A stretch of DNA of 64,000 bases from Halomonas sp. HAL1 (lineage in GTDB: Bacteria; Pseudomonadota; Gammaproteobacteria; Pseudomonadales; Halomonadaceae). Shown piece by piece: positions 28,332 through 37,128 of this stretch. Under the pieces are notes generated by a model, which searched no databases, was not told the origin of the DNA, and saw only the letters and a program-made list of their open reading frames with translations. Location: NCBI RefSeq assembly GCF_030544485.1, contig NZ_CP130610.1:3658001-3722000 (forward strand), in the 5' to 3' direction. Positions within the stretch are counted from its first letter, which is position 1; every line of letters starts with the position of its first letter. Both the position numbers and the translations under genes were made by a program.

Positions 28332-29774
28332 TCATCCCAGCACGGCTGCATGCGCCTGCGCTTCTTCCACCATCTCAGTGGCAAACTCGCCCACCGTACG
28401 CACGGCCGCTTCGATCTCGGGGGTTAGCGTAAACGCATAGTTAAGGCGCAGGCATTGGCGAAACTTGCCCGAGGCTGAGAACAGCGACCCGGGTGCTACG
28501 TGGATCGCACGCTGCGCCAAGCGCTGGTTGAGCCGTACACAGTCCACCGCAGCGGGCAGTTCTACCCAAAGCAAAAAGCTGCCTTGTGGGTAGCTGATGC
28601 CCGCGCCCTTGGGGAAGTAGCGCTGCACCCAACTGATCATGATATCGCGCTGGCGCTGATACTGGCGGGTGGCGTAACGGACGTGACGCTCGTAGTGCCC
28701 TTTGGCGACGAACTCCGCCACGGCCAGCTGCGGCAGCGTGGCTGAGGCGCCAGTAGAGACGTACTTCATATGCAACGCCTGATCGCGATAGCGGCCCGGC
28801 GCCAGCCAACCTACCCGCAACCCCGGCCCCACCGTTTTGGAAAATCCGCTGCACAGCATCACGCGCCCATCGTCATCAAAGGATTTAACGGTGCGCGGTC
28901 TGGGCAGCGAGAATGACAAATCGCCGTAGATATCATCTTCAATAATCGCCACATCAAAGCGCTGAGCGAGCTGAAACAGCGCCCGTTTACGTGCCTCACT
29001 CATGGTGTAGCCCAGTGGGTTGTTGTAGGTCGGTGTCACCTGTATCGCGCGGATCGGCCACTGCTCAAGCGCCAGCTCCAGGGCTTCCAGGCTGATACCG
29101 GTTTGTGGGTCGGTGGGGATTTCCAGCGCTTTCAAGCCGTTGGCCTTGAGGATCTGCATGGTGCCGTAAAAGCTGGGCGAGTCGACGGCCACCACATCGC
29201 CGGGCTGAGTGAGGGTGCGCAGGGAAATGGCCAGCGCCTCCTGGCAACCGGTGGTAATCACAATGTCATCCGGATGCAGCAGGCAGCCCGAGGCAATGGC
29301 CAATCGCGCCACCTGCTGTCGCAGCTCAGGGCTACCGCTCAGCTTGTCGTAGTTGAACCCGTGCAGGTCATTACTGCGATGCAGGCCAGCGAGGATTTTC
29401 GACAACGGCCGCAGCGTCTCATACTCAAAATTCGGTACACCACGTCCAAGCAGCAGCCGCTCGTCATCTCGCTGGGTGGCGACGAGTTCAAGCACTTGAT
29501 CCCATTGGGAAACATCCAGCGGGCGCTGGGCGGGCCGGGAGACTGAGGGCAGCACTGCTGGCACCCGGCTTGGCAGTACGAAGTAGCCGGATTTTGGTCG
29601 CGATTCAATCAACGCTACATCCATCAACTGCCGGTAGGCCTCCTGAGCCGTCGAAATGCTAACGTCTAGCTCCTGGCACACGGCGCGGATAGAGGGCAGA
29701 CGATCACCCACACGGTAAATACCGTGCTCTATACGCTCGCGCAAAATAGTAGCAACCTCTTCGTAGCGCGTCAT
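28332..29774 (-). CDS. MocR/GntR-type regulator with aminotransferase domain
   Basis: A 480-residue MocR (PdxR-like) regulator: an N-terminal GntR winged helix (TRYEEVATILRERIEHGIYRVGDRLPSIRAV in two parts) joined to a fold-type I PLP aminotransferase domain with TTGCQEALAIS, IEDDIYGDLSF and the PLP lysine in SGFSKTVGPGLR. The frame extends to 29846, but ATG 29774 has GGGAGG five bases before it. It is divergent from the DUF1127-phzF pair across repeated CTGTAT boxes, so it probably regulates that pair and itself with PLP or an amino compound as effector. Confidence 0.92.
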   Translation of the reverse strand: MTRYEEVATILRERIEHGIYRVGDRLPSIRAVCQELDVSISTAQEAYRQLMDVALIESRPKSGYFVLPSRVPAVLPSVSRPAQRPLDVSQWDQVLELVATQRDDERLLLGRGVPNFEYETLRPLSKILAGLHRSNDLHGFNYDKLSGSPELRQQVARLAIASGCLLHPDDIVITTGCQEALAISLRTLTQPGDVVAVDSPSFYGTMQILKANGLKALEIPTDPQTGISLEALELALEQWPIRAIQVTPTYNNPLGYTMSEARKRALFQLAQRFDVAIIEDDIYGDLSFSLPRPRTVKSFDDDGRVMLCSGFSKTVGPGLRVGWLAPGRYRDQALHMKYVSTGASATLPQLAVAEFVAKGHYERHVRYATRQYQRQRDIMISWVQRYFPKGAGISYPQGSFLLWVELPAAVDCVRLNQRLAQRAIHVAPGSLFSASGKFRQCLRLNYAFTLTPEIEAAVRTVGEFATEMVEEAQAHAAVLG

Positions 29775-29802
29775 GACACCCTCCCGCCCAAAGCCTGAAA
29801 GC

Positions 29803-29887
29803 AATACAGATGAACCCTTAAGCGACCATACAGAGATATAACACACCCATCTGTATCCTTAAAATAATAATACCTATATCTGTATCC
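29803..29887. promoter_or_regulatory. CTGTAT boxes between MocR and DUF1127-phzF
   Basis: Direct repeats ATCTGTATCC occur at 29849-29858 and 29878-29887, and inverted versions at 29803-29811 (AATACAGAT) and about 29828-29837 (ATACAGAGAT). MocR regulators typically bind spaced direct repeats, so these are the likely operator of the divergent MocR gene and the DUF1127-phzF unit. Confidence 0.65.
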
Positions 29888-29938
29888 AAGGAATAGCACT
29901 GAGTAATCTGGTGGGGCACTTAACACGGAGGATTCGCC

Positions 29939-30139
29939 ATGCCACGCTTTAGCCTCACCCAGCTTCGCATTCAGTTACAAAGCTACCGCCAGTATCGTCG
30001 TAGCCGCCGCCAGTTACTGGCGCTCGAGGATCGGCTACTCGAAGATATCGGTATCAGCCGTACACAGGCGCTAAAAGAGGGCCGCAAAGCATTTTGGCAA
30101 CAGACATCATTTAAAAGGGGGCCTGATGAAAGCCGCTGA
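29939..30139 (+). CDS. DUF1127 small protein
   Basis: A 66-residue basic protein with the DUF1127 core: YRRSRRQLLALEDRLLEDIGISRTQA. The YjiS-like family is linked in some alphaproteobacteria to RNA turnover and phosphate or carbon metabolism, but its role here is unknown. A GGAGG site precedes ATG 29939. It overlaps the phzF gene by 14 bases and shares its promoter region with a divergent MocR gene. Confidence 0.9.
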   Translation: MPRFSLTQLRIQLQSYRQYRRSRRQLLALEDRLLEDIGISRTQALKEGRKAFWQQTSFKRGPDESR

Positions 30140-30998
30140 GTACTACCTGCTTGATGTCTTTACCGATCAGCCGTTTACCGGCAATCCTTTGGCTGTCTTT
30201 CTTGATACCGACGGGTTAAGTACCAGTAATATGCAGGCGCTGGCCAATGAGCTCAATCTTGCTGAAACGGTGTTTTTAGGCGCAGCGGCTGGGCCGAATC
30301 ACTACTCGATGCGGATTTTTACACCGACCATGGAACTGCCCTTTGCCGGCCACCCCACGGTCGGCACCGCGCACCTGCTGGCAGAATTGAACTTAGTCAA
30401 TCGGGAGCGCCCCTTGGTGCTAGCGCCACCGGTCGGCAAGTTAGCGATTAGCTTTGCGCTGGGACGCTCAACCTTCACCACCGCCCAGCCAGTCACGGTG
30501 GAAGATAGCCCGCTTGATCACTCCACGGCCGCAACCTTGTTAGGGCTTGAAAAGCATCAGGTGATGGGCGAACCCGTGGTAGCCTCCTGCGGGCTGCCCT
30601 TTCATTTAATTGGACTAACAGACATTGCTGCTTTAGCGAGCGTTCAGATATCACCGGCCATCTGGGGTGAGACCGTGGCAATAAGTGGCGCCGAACAGAT
30701 CTACCTTTACGTGATGGAGAAGCCCAACGAGATGAAAACCGTGTTGCGAAGCCGTATGTTTTCTATGGAACACAGCCTATGCGAAGATCCTGCCACCGGG
30801 AGCGCCGCAGCGGCATTGACCGGCTACTTGGGATCAAGACAGCCAAACGCCATCCACTGCAACATTTACCAGGGCGTTGAAATGGGGCGGCCCAGCGTTA
30901 TTCACACCGCCGCCAATGGAGAGATCGAACCCGGTTTTGTAACGGTGGGCGGTAATGCCGTTGTGGTGGGTCAGGGCGTGTTTAAAGTGCATCAATAA
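30126..30998 (+). CDS. PhzF-family isomerase/epimerase-like protein
   Basis: A 290-residue PhzF-fold protein. The two halves of the diaminopimelate-epimerase-like fold are clear: LDVFTDQPFTGNPLAV, the glutamate in LNLAETVFL (catalytic in PhzF), FAGHPTVGTAH, and the second-half CEDPATGSAAAALTGYL. Outside phenazine clusters such proteins have varied or unknown functions. It is coupled to the DUF1127 gene, with a strong AAAAGGGGG ribosome site, and likely controlled by the divergent MocR. Confidence 0.9.
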   Translation: MKAAEYYLLDVFTDQPFTGNPLAVFLDTDGLSTSNMQALANELNLAETVFLGAAAGPNHYSMRIFTPTMELPFAGHPTVGTAHLLAELNLVNRERPLVLAPPVGKLAISFALGRSTFTTAQPVTVEDSPLDHSTAATLLGLEKHQVMGEPVVASCGLPFHLIGLTDIAALASVQISPAIWGETVAISGAEQIYLYVMEKPNEMKTVLRSRMFSMEHSLCEDPATGSAAAALTGYLGSRQPNAIHCNIYQGVEMGRPSVIHTAANGEIEPGFVTVGGNAVVVGQGVFKVHQ

Positions 30999-31085
30999 GT
31001 GCATACAAACAATCGCATGAAAGATACTCAACACGCCCTGCCTTGCTGGTTGATCAACTCGCTTCCAATGCTTGCCAGTGGAGGG

Positions 31086-32138
31086 TCAGGCCACCGTCAC
31101 GTCGGTCGAGAGATAGACATCCTGTATGGCATGCAGCAGGTCGACGCCCTCCTTCATCGGCTTCTGGAATGCCTTGCGCCCGGAAATCAGGCCCATGCCC
31201 CCGGCACGCTTGTTGATCACCGCCGTGCGAACGGCCTCACCCAGGTCAGAATGCCCTTTAGAGCCCCCGCCGGAGTTGATCAAACCGGCGCGTCCCATAA
31301 AGCAGTTGGCTACCTGGTAACGGGCTAGGTCGATCGGATGATCAGATGTCAGCTTGCTGTAAACATCATCGTGGGTGTGGCCGAATCCGACCGCTTTGTA
31401 ACCGCCGTTATTCTCAGGTAGTTTCTGCTTGACGATATCCGCCTTGAGGGTCGCTGCCATGTGGTTGGCTTGGCTGGTGAGGTCGGCTGCGACGTGATAA
31501 TCGGCGCCGTCCTGCTTGAAATCCGGGTTACGCAGATATGCCCACAATACGGTCACCATCCCCAACTGATGGGCGCGCTCGAAGGCTTCACTGATCTCCA
31601 TGATTTGTCGGCGACTCTCGTGGGAGCCAAAGTAAATGGTCGCCCCAACCGCCACGCAGCCCATGTCGTGCGCCTGCTCTACATCAGCAAATAATGTCTG
31701 GTCATAGATGGCCGGGTAACTCAGCGTCTCGTTATGGTTGAGTTTCAGCATCATCGGGATCTTGTGAGCATAGCGCCGCGCCACCGACGAAAGCACGCCA
31801 AGCGTGGAAGCTACGCCGTTGCAGCCACCTTCTACAGCCAACTCGACAATGTTGGCCGGGTCGAAGTAGCGCGGGTTAGGCGCAAACGAGGCGCCTGCCG
31901 AGTGTTCAATGCCCTGGTCTACCGGCAGCAGGCTAAGATAGCCGGTGCCCGCCAAGCGGCCATGATCAAAGAACGCCTGCATGTTACGCAGCACCGCTGG
32001 GCTGCGGTCACTATCGGCCATCACACGATCGATGAAATCGGGGCCAGGGAGATGCAAGTCCTCACGACGAACCCCCTGGCAAGTGTGGTTAAGCAAGCTA
32101 TCAGCATCGCTGCCAAGCAAAGCGGCTATATCGGTCAT
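31086..32138 (-). CDS. Class I fructose-bisphosphate aldolase (FbaB/DeoC-LacD type)
   Basis: A 350-residue class I aldolase that would interconvert fructose 1,6-bisphosphate and two triose phosphates through a Schiff base. It matches the bacterial FbaB-like group: [56 protein letters not shown] and [17 protein letters not shown] site precedes ATG 32138. It stands alone in orientation downstream of the two small heat-shock genes, separated by a hairpin. Confidence 0.92.
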   Translation of the reverse strand: MTDIAALLGSDADSLLNHTCQGVRREDLHLPGPDFIDRVMADSDRSPAVLRNMQAFFDHGRLAGTGYLSLLPVDQGIEHSAGASFAPNPRYFDPANIVELAVEGGCNGVASTLGVLSSVARRYAHKIPMMLKLNHNETLSYPAIYDQTLFADVEQAHDMGCVAVGATIYFGSHESRRQIMEISEAFERAHQLGMVTVLWAYLRNPDFKQDGADYHVAADLTSQANHMAATLKADIVKQKLPENNGGYKAVGFGHTHDDVYSKLTSDHPIDLARYQVANCFMGRAGLINSGGGSKGHSDLGEAVRTAVINKRAGGMGLISGRKAFQKPMKEGVDLLHAIQDVYLSTDVTVA

Positions 32139-32227
32139 GGTCGGCTCCTCTCTACTTAATTTGTAATAAAGTGTAAAACAAACACTTCCTCACTAGAGCA
32201 TAGAGCTTAAATAGCGCAGAAGGAAAG

Positions 32228-32266
32228 TACCGCCCCCGTATTACAGAGAAAATTCCGAGGGCGGTA
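32228..32266 (-). terminator. Hairpin after the small heat-shock genes
   Basis: Arms TACCGCCC-CG and CG-GGGCGGTA (one mismatch) enclose a 17-base loop between hsp20 and the aldolase gene. The downstream minus-strand sequence is pyrimidine-rich (CTTTCCTT) rather than a clean T-run. Confidence 0.5.
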
Positions 32267-32281
32267 GGTAGCAGCTCTGCC

Positions 32282-32680
32282 TTATGCTGCCTGAACATCG
32301 ATACGCCGTGAGCGATGGCTATCCTTTTTCGGCAGCATAATGGTCACGACACCATTGGTGATACTGGCCGTAATAGCATCACTGTCCACTTCATGACTGA
32401 GATTGAAGCGGCGCGCAAACCGCTGGCCACGCACCTCGGCATGCAGCGCGCTCAGCCCTTCAGGCATAGTCAGAGCTATCTCACCCTCCAAACTCAGCAC
32501 GTTATTATCGAGCTCTACTTTGAGCGACTCGCGGGTTACGCCAGGCATATCGGCAATTAGTTTGATGGCGCTGACTTCCTCAATGATATCCACTGCCGGC
32601 AGCAACGTTTCCTGAGTACGTTTTATGTCGCCGCGCTCCTGCAACGGGGAGTGGCTGGCGGTACGGACAACGTTATTCAT
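32282..32680 (-). CDS. Small heat-shock protein (Hsp20/alpha-crystallin)
   Basis: A 132-residue ATP-independent holdase. The alpha-crystallin domain runs from VDIIEEVSAIKLIADMPGV to the end and contains LDNNVLSLEGE, RRFNLSHEVD and ITNGVVTIMLPK (IxI-like region near the C-terminus). It ends in RRIDVQAA, the same last eight residues as its upstream neighbour, suggesting duplication. AAAGGAGG lies seven bases before ATG 32680. It is 36 bases downstream of the other hsp20 and shares its heat-shock promoter. Confidence 0.93.
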   Translation of the reverse strand: MNNVVRTASHSPLQERGDIKRTQETLLPAVDIIEEVSAIKLIADMPGVTRESLKVELDNNVLSLEGEIALTMPEGLSALHAEVRGQRFARRFNLSHEVDSDAITASITNGVVTIMLPKKDSHRSRRIDVQAA

Positions 32681-32716
32681 GATTTATCCTCCTTTACCAA
32701 GGTTAATAAACATGAC

Positions 32717-33178
32717 TTAAGCCGCCTGAACGTCAATACGCCGCGGCTTGAGTTCTTCACGCTTGGGCAGCACGATTTCGAATACACCATGGGCGTGGTG
32801 CGCTTCAGCACGCTCAGCATCTAGGCCATCAGGTAGTGCAATGGCCCGCACGAACTCACCGCTCGGGCGCTCACGTCTATATACCGGACGCGAGCTGCCA
32901 TCCTCATTACTACCGATGACGGGCTCACGCTTGCCACGCAGGGTAAGCACGTTATCCTGGATATCAATGGCCAAGTCCGAGGGCGCCAGCCCTGCGGCAA
33001 ACACATAGACACGCACGGCATCATCGCTGCGAGCGAGATTGATCATCGGAAAACTGCCCCGTGGCACCGCCCGAATGTCCATCGCACTGCCATCAGGCAA
33101 GAAGCCGTCCAACAGTTGACGAAACCAATCCAACTGCTGGGACGAGCCGATTTCGAAACGCTTAATATCGTCGAACAT
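32717..33178 (-). CDS. Small heat-shock protein (Hsp20/alpha-crystallin)
   Basis: A 153-residue holdase with an N-terminal arm (MFDDIKRFEIGSSQQLDWF) and an alpha-crystallin domain containing VYVFAAGLAPSDLAIDI, ILTLRGKRE-like VLTLRGKREPV and VFEIVLPKREE. The frame can start at GTG 33187, but ATG 33178 has AGGAGG eight bases before it. It is first in a two-gene hsp20 operon behind a sigma-32-like promoter, and the ribosome site may be masked by a CCTCTT segment in the leader. Confidence 0.92.
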   Translation of the reverse strand: MFDDIKRFEIGSSQQLDWFRQLLDGFLPDGSAMDIRAVPRGSFPMINLARSDDAVRVYVFAAGLAPSDLAIDIQDNVLTLRGKREPVIGSNEDGSSRPVYRRERPSGEFVRAIALPDGLDAERAEAHHAHGVFEIVLPKREELKPRRIDVQAA

Positions 33179-33186
33179 AGCGAACA

Positions 33187-33217
33187 CCTCCTACGTTAAG
33201 CAGATGATCGAAAGAGG
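33187..33217 (-). promoter_or_regulatory. Possible RNA thermometer over the hsp20 ribosome site
   Basis: On the minus strand a leader segment CCTCTT (33217-33212) can pair with the AGGAGG ribosome site (33192-33187), with one G-U pair and a 19-base loop. Such masking is typical of small heat-shock gene leaders, but the stem is short and has not been folded. Confidence 0.35.
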
Positions 33218-33253
33218 CCGCCACGTCACAGAGCAGCGCCTCTATCAACTGCA

Positions 33254-33281
33254 AAATAGGAGCAGTTCAAAGGCTTTCAAG
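33254..33281 (-). promoter_or_regulatory. Sigma-32 (RpoH) promoter of the hsp20 operon
   Basis: The minus strand reads CTTGAAA, 14 bases, then CCTATTT. This fits the heat-shock consensus CTTGAAA-N(12-15)-CCCCATNT with a weaker -10. It lies about 75 bases before ATG 33178, entirely in the gap between hsp20 and the upstream TetR gene. Confidence 0.7.
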
Positions 33282-33319
33282 GGGTTCAATAGCAATTTTT
33301 CTCGCTTTTTCACCGGCCA

Positions 33320-33940
33320 TTACGAAGTCAGCCCAATGCCCCGCAAGATCACCGAGGTCACCGACTGCACGGCTTTTTCGAACTGTAAGTCGTCCAGCGG
33401 CTGGTCGTCGTTGAGCAAGTAGATTTGGTAGTCGAAATCGGCGTAGTGCTGGGTAGAGGCCCAGATCATATATAGAAGGTAGGAAGGTTCGACGGGATTG
33501 ATCTGGCCCGACTCGACCCACTCGCGAATTTTCGATTCTTTGAGTTTGGCCCATTCATAGAGGTTATCGCGCAGGCGCTCCTTAAGGATCGGGGCGCCCT
33601 GCATCACTTCGGCCGCCCATACTTTTGAGCCGTGGGCGCGGTTGCGGGAGTGGGTCATCTTGGCGCGAATATAGGTGGAAAGCACGACGCGAGGATCATC
33701 GTAAAGCTCAAAGCACAGCGCATCCTGTTTCCATACTTCGAGAAGCTCTAAAAGGACATCTTGATACAGCGCTTTTTTGGTCGAGAAGTAGTAGTGCACA
33801 TTGGATTTGGGGATCTCTGCCAGTTGTGCGATTTCACCCATTGAGGCACCTGCATAGCCTTTTTCGGCAAACAGCTGCTCTGCCGCTTGGAGAATCTTTT
33901 TTACGTTGGTTTGCCGAATTTCGTCCTGGGTTCTCGCCAC
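33320..33940 (-). CDS. TetR-family regulator, RutR-like
   Basis: A 206-residue TetR regulator. The helix-turn-helix reads ASMGEIAQLAEIPKSNVHYYF, and the C-terminal domain resembles E. coli RutR (YcdC), including WASTQHYADFD. RutR senses uracil or thymine; Pseudomonas relatives sit with pyrimidine catabolism genes. It lies downstream of mmsA/bauA, after a terminator, so it has its own promoter. The likely target is the dyad before bauA at 36955 and possibly pyrimidine genes elsewhere; this is inferred from neighbours. Confidence 0.88.
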   Translation of the reverse strand: MARTQDEIRQTNVKKILQAAEQLFAEKGYAGASMGEIAQLAEIPKSNVHYYFSTKKALYQDVLLELLEVWKQDALCFELYDDPRVVLSTYIRAKMTHSRNRAHGSKVWAAEVMQGAPILKERLRDNLYEWAKLKESKIREWVESGQINPVEPSYLLYMIWASTQHYADFDYQIYLLNDDQPLDDLQFEKAVQSVTSVILRGIGLTS

Positions 33941-33975
33941 GCTGTCCTCGTCCCTATACGTCTGAAGTACGCACC

Positions 33976-34006
33976 AAAAAAAGCACCATCGCAGGGCGAC
34001 GGTGCT
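33976..34006 (-). terminator. Rho-independent terminator of bauA-mmsA
   Basis: On the minus strand AGCACCGTCGC, loop CCT, GCGATGGTGCT (one mismatch) is followed by a run of seven T. It lies 28 bases after the mmsA stop codon. Confidence 0.88.
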
Positions 34007-34034
34007 GAGAAGATGTCCTAGTTACCCTAAGACG

Positions 34035-35534
34035 TCAACTTTGATTGTTGGGGAACGAGAACTCGGCCCGAGTGGCCTCGCTCACCGACGGCCAGCGCTG
34101 GGAAACCGCTTTGCGGCGGGTATAGAAACGCACCGAGTCCGGCCCGTAGGCGTGAAGGTCACCAAACAGCGAACGCTTCCAGCCGCCAAAGCTGTGGTAG
34201 GCCACCGGCACGGGTAGCGGTACGTTCACCCCTACCATGCCAACCTCAATACCGTCGGTAAAGCGACGGGCGGCTTCGCCATCACGGGTGAATAGGCAGG
34301 TGCCATTACCATATTCATGATCGTTAATTAGCTGCATGGCGTCGTCCAAACTGCCGACCCGTACGATGCAAAGCACTGGCCCGAAGATCTCTTCCTGGTA
34401 AATACGCATCTCAGCGGTAACGTTATCGAACAAGCAGCCACCAACAAAATAGCCCTCTTCATGGCCAGCCACTTTCAGGCTGCGGCCATCAGCAACCAGT
34501 GTTGCCCCGGCGTTAACGCCATCTTCGATGAAGCCGAGCACTTTATCGCGGTGCTCTGCCGTTACCAGCGGGCCCATATCCAGGCCTTTGTCAGTGCCAG
34601 GGCCCACTTTGAGCTGAGCGATTTTGGGCAGCATGGTTTCGACCAAACGATTGGCCGTTTCATCGCCAACACATACCGCCACTGAAATCGCCATGCAGCG
34701 TTCACCGCAGCTACCGTAAGCCGCGCCCATTAGCGTGTTGGCGGCGTTTTCCAGGTCAGCATCCGGCAGCACCACGGCGTGGTTCTTCGCCCCGCCCAAC
34801 GCTTGAACGCGCTTACCGGCGGCGGCCCCGCGAGAGTAGATCGCTTCCGCCACTGGCGTTGAGCCGACAAACGAAATGGCTTTAACGGCTTTGGCATCCA
34901 AGAGTGTTTCCACTGCTTCGCGACCGCCTTGAATGACGTTCATCACGCCTTTAGGGAGCCCCGCTTCTTGCAGCAGTTCGGCGACGGCCATAGAAGCGGA
35001 CGGATCTTTCTCAGATGGCTTGAGGATAAAGGTATTACCACAGGCAATGGCCATGGGGTACATCCACAGCGGCACCATGGCGGGGAAGTTAAACGGGGTA
35101 ATGCCTGCCACCACGCCTAAGGGCTGGAAGTTTGACCATGCATCAATGCCCGGCCCTACGTTGTGGGAGTACTCGCCTTTGAGCAGTTCCGGTACGCCGC
35201 AGGCGTACTCGACGTTCTCGATGCCACGCTTGAGTTCGCCCATCGCATCTTCTGGGGTTTTGCCATGCTCTTCGCTGACCAGTTGTACTAAGCGGTCAGC
35301 GTGCTCTTCCAGTAACTGCTTAAAACGGTACATTACTTGGGCGCGCTTGGCGGGTGGCGTATCGCGCCAAGCGGGAAAAGCCGCCTGGGCGGCGCTAATG
35401 GCATGCTCTACGTCGGCGGCATCCGCATCAGCAACCTGGCGAATCACTTTGCCCGTTGAGGGATTGGTGACATCCAGCGTGCGCTTACTCTCGACTAACT
35501 CACCATTAATCAGGTGGGAAACAACACTCATCAT
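34035..35534 (-). CDS. mmsA: CoA-acylating (methyl)malonate-semialdehyde dehydrogenase
   Basis: A 499-residue aldehyde dehydrogenase of the MmsA/BauC type, which oxidises malonate semialdehyde (from beta-alanine) or methylmalonate semialdehyde to acetyl- or propionyl-CoA. The NAD site is in ITPFNFPAMVPLWM and FVGSTPVAEAIY; the catalytic cysteine is in YGSCGERCMAIS, and the LGGAKNHAVVLPDAD stretch is typical of this CoA-dependent group. It starts with two ATGs; the second, 35531, is better spaced from GGAG. It is 26 bases after bauA, so 3-oxopropanoate from beta-alanine is its likely substrate. Confidence 0.93.
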   Translation of the reverse strand: MMSVVSHLINGELVESKRTLDVTNPSTGKVIRQVADADAADVEHAISAAQAAFPAWRDTPPAKRAQVMYRFKQLLEEHADRLVQLVSEEHGKTPEDAMGELKRGIENVEYACGVPELLKGEYSHNVGPGIDAWSNFQPLGVVAGITPFNFPAMVPLWMYPMAIACGNTFILKPSEKDPSASMAVAELLQEAGLPKGVMNVIQGGREAVETLLDAKAVKAISFVGSTPVAEAIYSRGAAAGKRVQALGGAKNHAVVLPDADLENAANTLMGAAYGSCGERCMAISVAVCVGDETANRLVETMLPKIAQLKVGPGTDKGLDMGPLVTAEHRDKVLGFIEDGVNAGATLVADGRSLKVAGHEEGYFVGGCLFDNVTAEMRIYQEEIFGPVLCIVRVGSLDDAMQLINDHEYGNGTCLFTRDGEAARRFTDGIEVGMVGVNVPLPVPVAYHSFGGWKRSLFGDLHAYGPDSVRFYTRRKAVSQRWPSVSEATRAEFSFPNNQS

Positions 35535-35560
35535 GAAACTCCAAACAGGGTTGGCCAGGG

Positions 35561-36934
35561 TTACGCCAGTGAATCCAGGGTGGTCGCGACGGCATCAAAC
35601 AAACGCTCAAGCTCAGCTTCCGTAGTGCCAAAGGGAGGGCCAAACTGCAGGGTGTCGGCGCCGTAGCGCACGTAGAAACCTGCTTCCCAAAGCGCCATGT
35701 GCGCATCGCGGGGGCGGATCGTTGGGTCGCCGTCGCGGGGGGTTAGCTGAATGGCACCGGCCAAGCCGTAGTTACGAATATCGACAACGTGATTGCGGCC
35801 TTTCAAGGCGTGCAGCTTCTGCTCAAAAGTCGGCGCGATGGCGCTCACCTGAGCGGGGAAGTTTTCACGCTCCATCATTTCAAGCGACGCTAGCGCCGCA
35901 GCACACGCCACTGGGTGGGCGCTATACGTGTACCCATGGGAGAACTCAACGGCGTGTTGGGGGCCACCAGCGTTCATGAAGGTGTCGAATATCTCGCTGG
36001 AAGCAATGACCGCGCCCATAGGTATGGCGCCGTTAGTGATCTGCTTGGCCACGTTCATGATATCCGGCGTCACGCCAAACGCTTCCGCGCCGGTGGTCGC
36101 ACCGCTGCGCCCAAAGGCGGTGATCACTTCATCGAAAATCAGCAGAATATCGTTAGCGGTGCAGATCTCGCGTAGTCGATCCAAATAACCTTTTGGCGGT
36201 ACGATCACACCCGCCGAGCCAGACATCGGCTCAACAATCACCGCCGCAATAGTAGAGGCATCGTGAAGGGCGATTTGATCGAGCAGCGCATCGGCAAGCT
36301 CGGCGCCGGTTTCCGCTTGACCACGGGTGAACGCATGGCCCGCTTGAAGGGTGTGGGGTAGGTGCGTCACATCCAATAATTGGCCGTAGTGTTTCCGGTT
36401 ACCACCGATACCGCCCAGGCTGGTACCGCCAATATTCACCCCGTGATAGCCCTTGGCGCGGCCAATCATGCGGGTTTTCTCAGGCTTCCCTTTTAACCGC
36501 CAGTAGGCCTTGGCCATTTTGACCGAGGTATCGGCGGCTTCAGAACCCGAGTTAGTGAAAAATACATGGTCAAGCCCGGCAGGTGTGAGGCTGGCAACCT
36601 TTTCCGCCAGTTTAAACGCCAGCGGATGGCCAAGCTGAAAACCTGGCGCAAAGTCGAGGCTACCTAACTGCGCCGACACGGCTTTTTGAATCTCTTCGCG
36701 GTTATGTCCCGCGCCGCAGGTCCATAGCCCGGAAAGCGAATCGAACAGCTTACGACCCTGGTCATCAATGTAGTAACGCCCTTCCGCCCCGGCGATGACA
36801 CGCGGGTTGGCGTGGAAATCGCGGTTGGCGCTAAACGGCATCCAGTAGTGCTGATTAAGTGCCGTTTTTGAGGGGGCATCCCCCATCGAAGAAGGTGAGG
36901 CTTGTGTCTTGGTTTTGCTTTTTATTCCAAACAT
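35561..36934 (-). CDS. bauA: Beta-alanine:pyruvate (omega-amino acid) aminotransferase
   Basis: A class III PLP aminotransferase of 457 residues that moves the amino group of beta-alanine to pyruvate. Typical features are LNQHYWMPFSANRDFHANPR, the SLSGLWTCGAGH segment, FTNSGSEAADTSVKMA, LLIFDEVITAFGR and the PLP lysine in NVAKQITNGAIPMG. The frame continues to 36985, but ATG 36934 has GGAG ahead of it and leaves the upstream dyad free of coding sequence, so I use it. It is co-transcribed with mmsA and divergent from an M20 carbamoyl-amidohydrolase, giving a beta-alanine route to acetyl-CoA. Confidence 0.92.
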   Translation of the reverse strand: MFGIKSKTKTQASPSSMGDAPSKTALNQHYWMPFSANRDFHANPRVIAGAEGRYYIDDQGRKLFDSLSGLWTCGAGHNREEIQKAVSAQLGSLDFAPGFQLGHPLAFKLAEKVASLTPAGLDHVFFTNSGSEAADTSVKMAKAYWRLKGKPEKTRMIGRAKGYHGVNIGGTSLGGIGGNRKHYGQLLDVTHLPHTLQAGHAFTRGQAETGAELADALLDQIALHDASTIAAVIVEPMSGSAGVIVPPKGYLDRLREICTANDILLIFDEVITAFGRSGATTGAEAFGVTPDIMNVAKQITNGAIPMGAVIASSEIFDTFMNAGGPQHAVEFSHGYTYSAHPVACAAALASLEMMERENFPAQVSAIAPTFEQKLHALKGRNHVVDIRNYGLAGAIQLTPRDGDPTIRPRDAHMALWEAGFYVRYGADTLQFGPPFGTTEAELERLFDAVATTLDSLA

Positions 36935-36954
36935 GGTGTCTAGCTCCATCGCTA

Positions 36955-36969
36955 TGAGACATGGTCTCA
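36955..36969. promoter_or_regulatory. TGAGAC-N3-GTCTCA operator upstream of bauA
   Basis: A perfect six-base dyad with three-base spacer sits 20 bases before the bauA start, in the divergent region shared with the M20 hydrolase gene. Its size fits a TetR dimer site, so the RutR-like gene at 33320 is the obvious candidate. The sequence differs from the E. coli RutR consensus (TTGACCA-TGGTCAA). Confidence 0.55.
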
Positions 36970-37128
36970 GCATGCGCCACCACACACGTTTATAAAATTA
37001 CGCTTTTCTTTTGTTCACGTTAGAGGATCTATACGTATTACTGGCTTTTTTATCTCTACTCTAGCAATGAGCCAAATAATAAATCGGGGAGTCGCCAGCT
37101 TCGTCCGTGCTCAATAAAAGGAATTGAT

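Noticed and set aside
36935..36985. N-terminal extension of the beta-alanine aminotransferase to 36985
   Set aside because: The extra 17 codons cover the operator dyad and lack a ribosome site; GGAG lies before ATG 36934.
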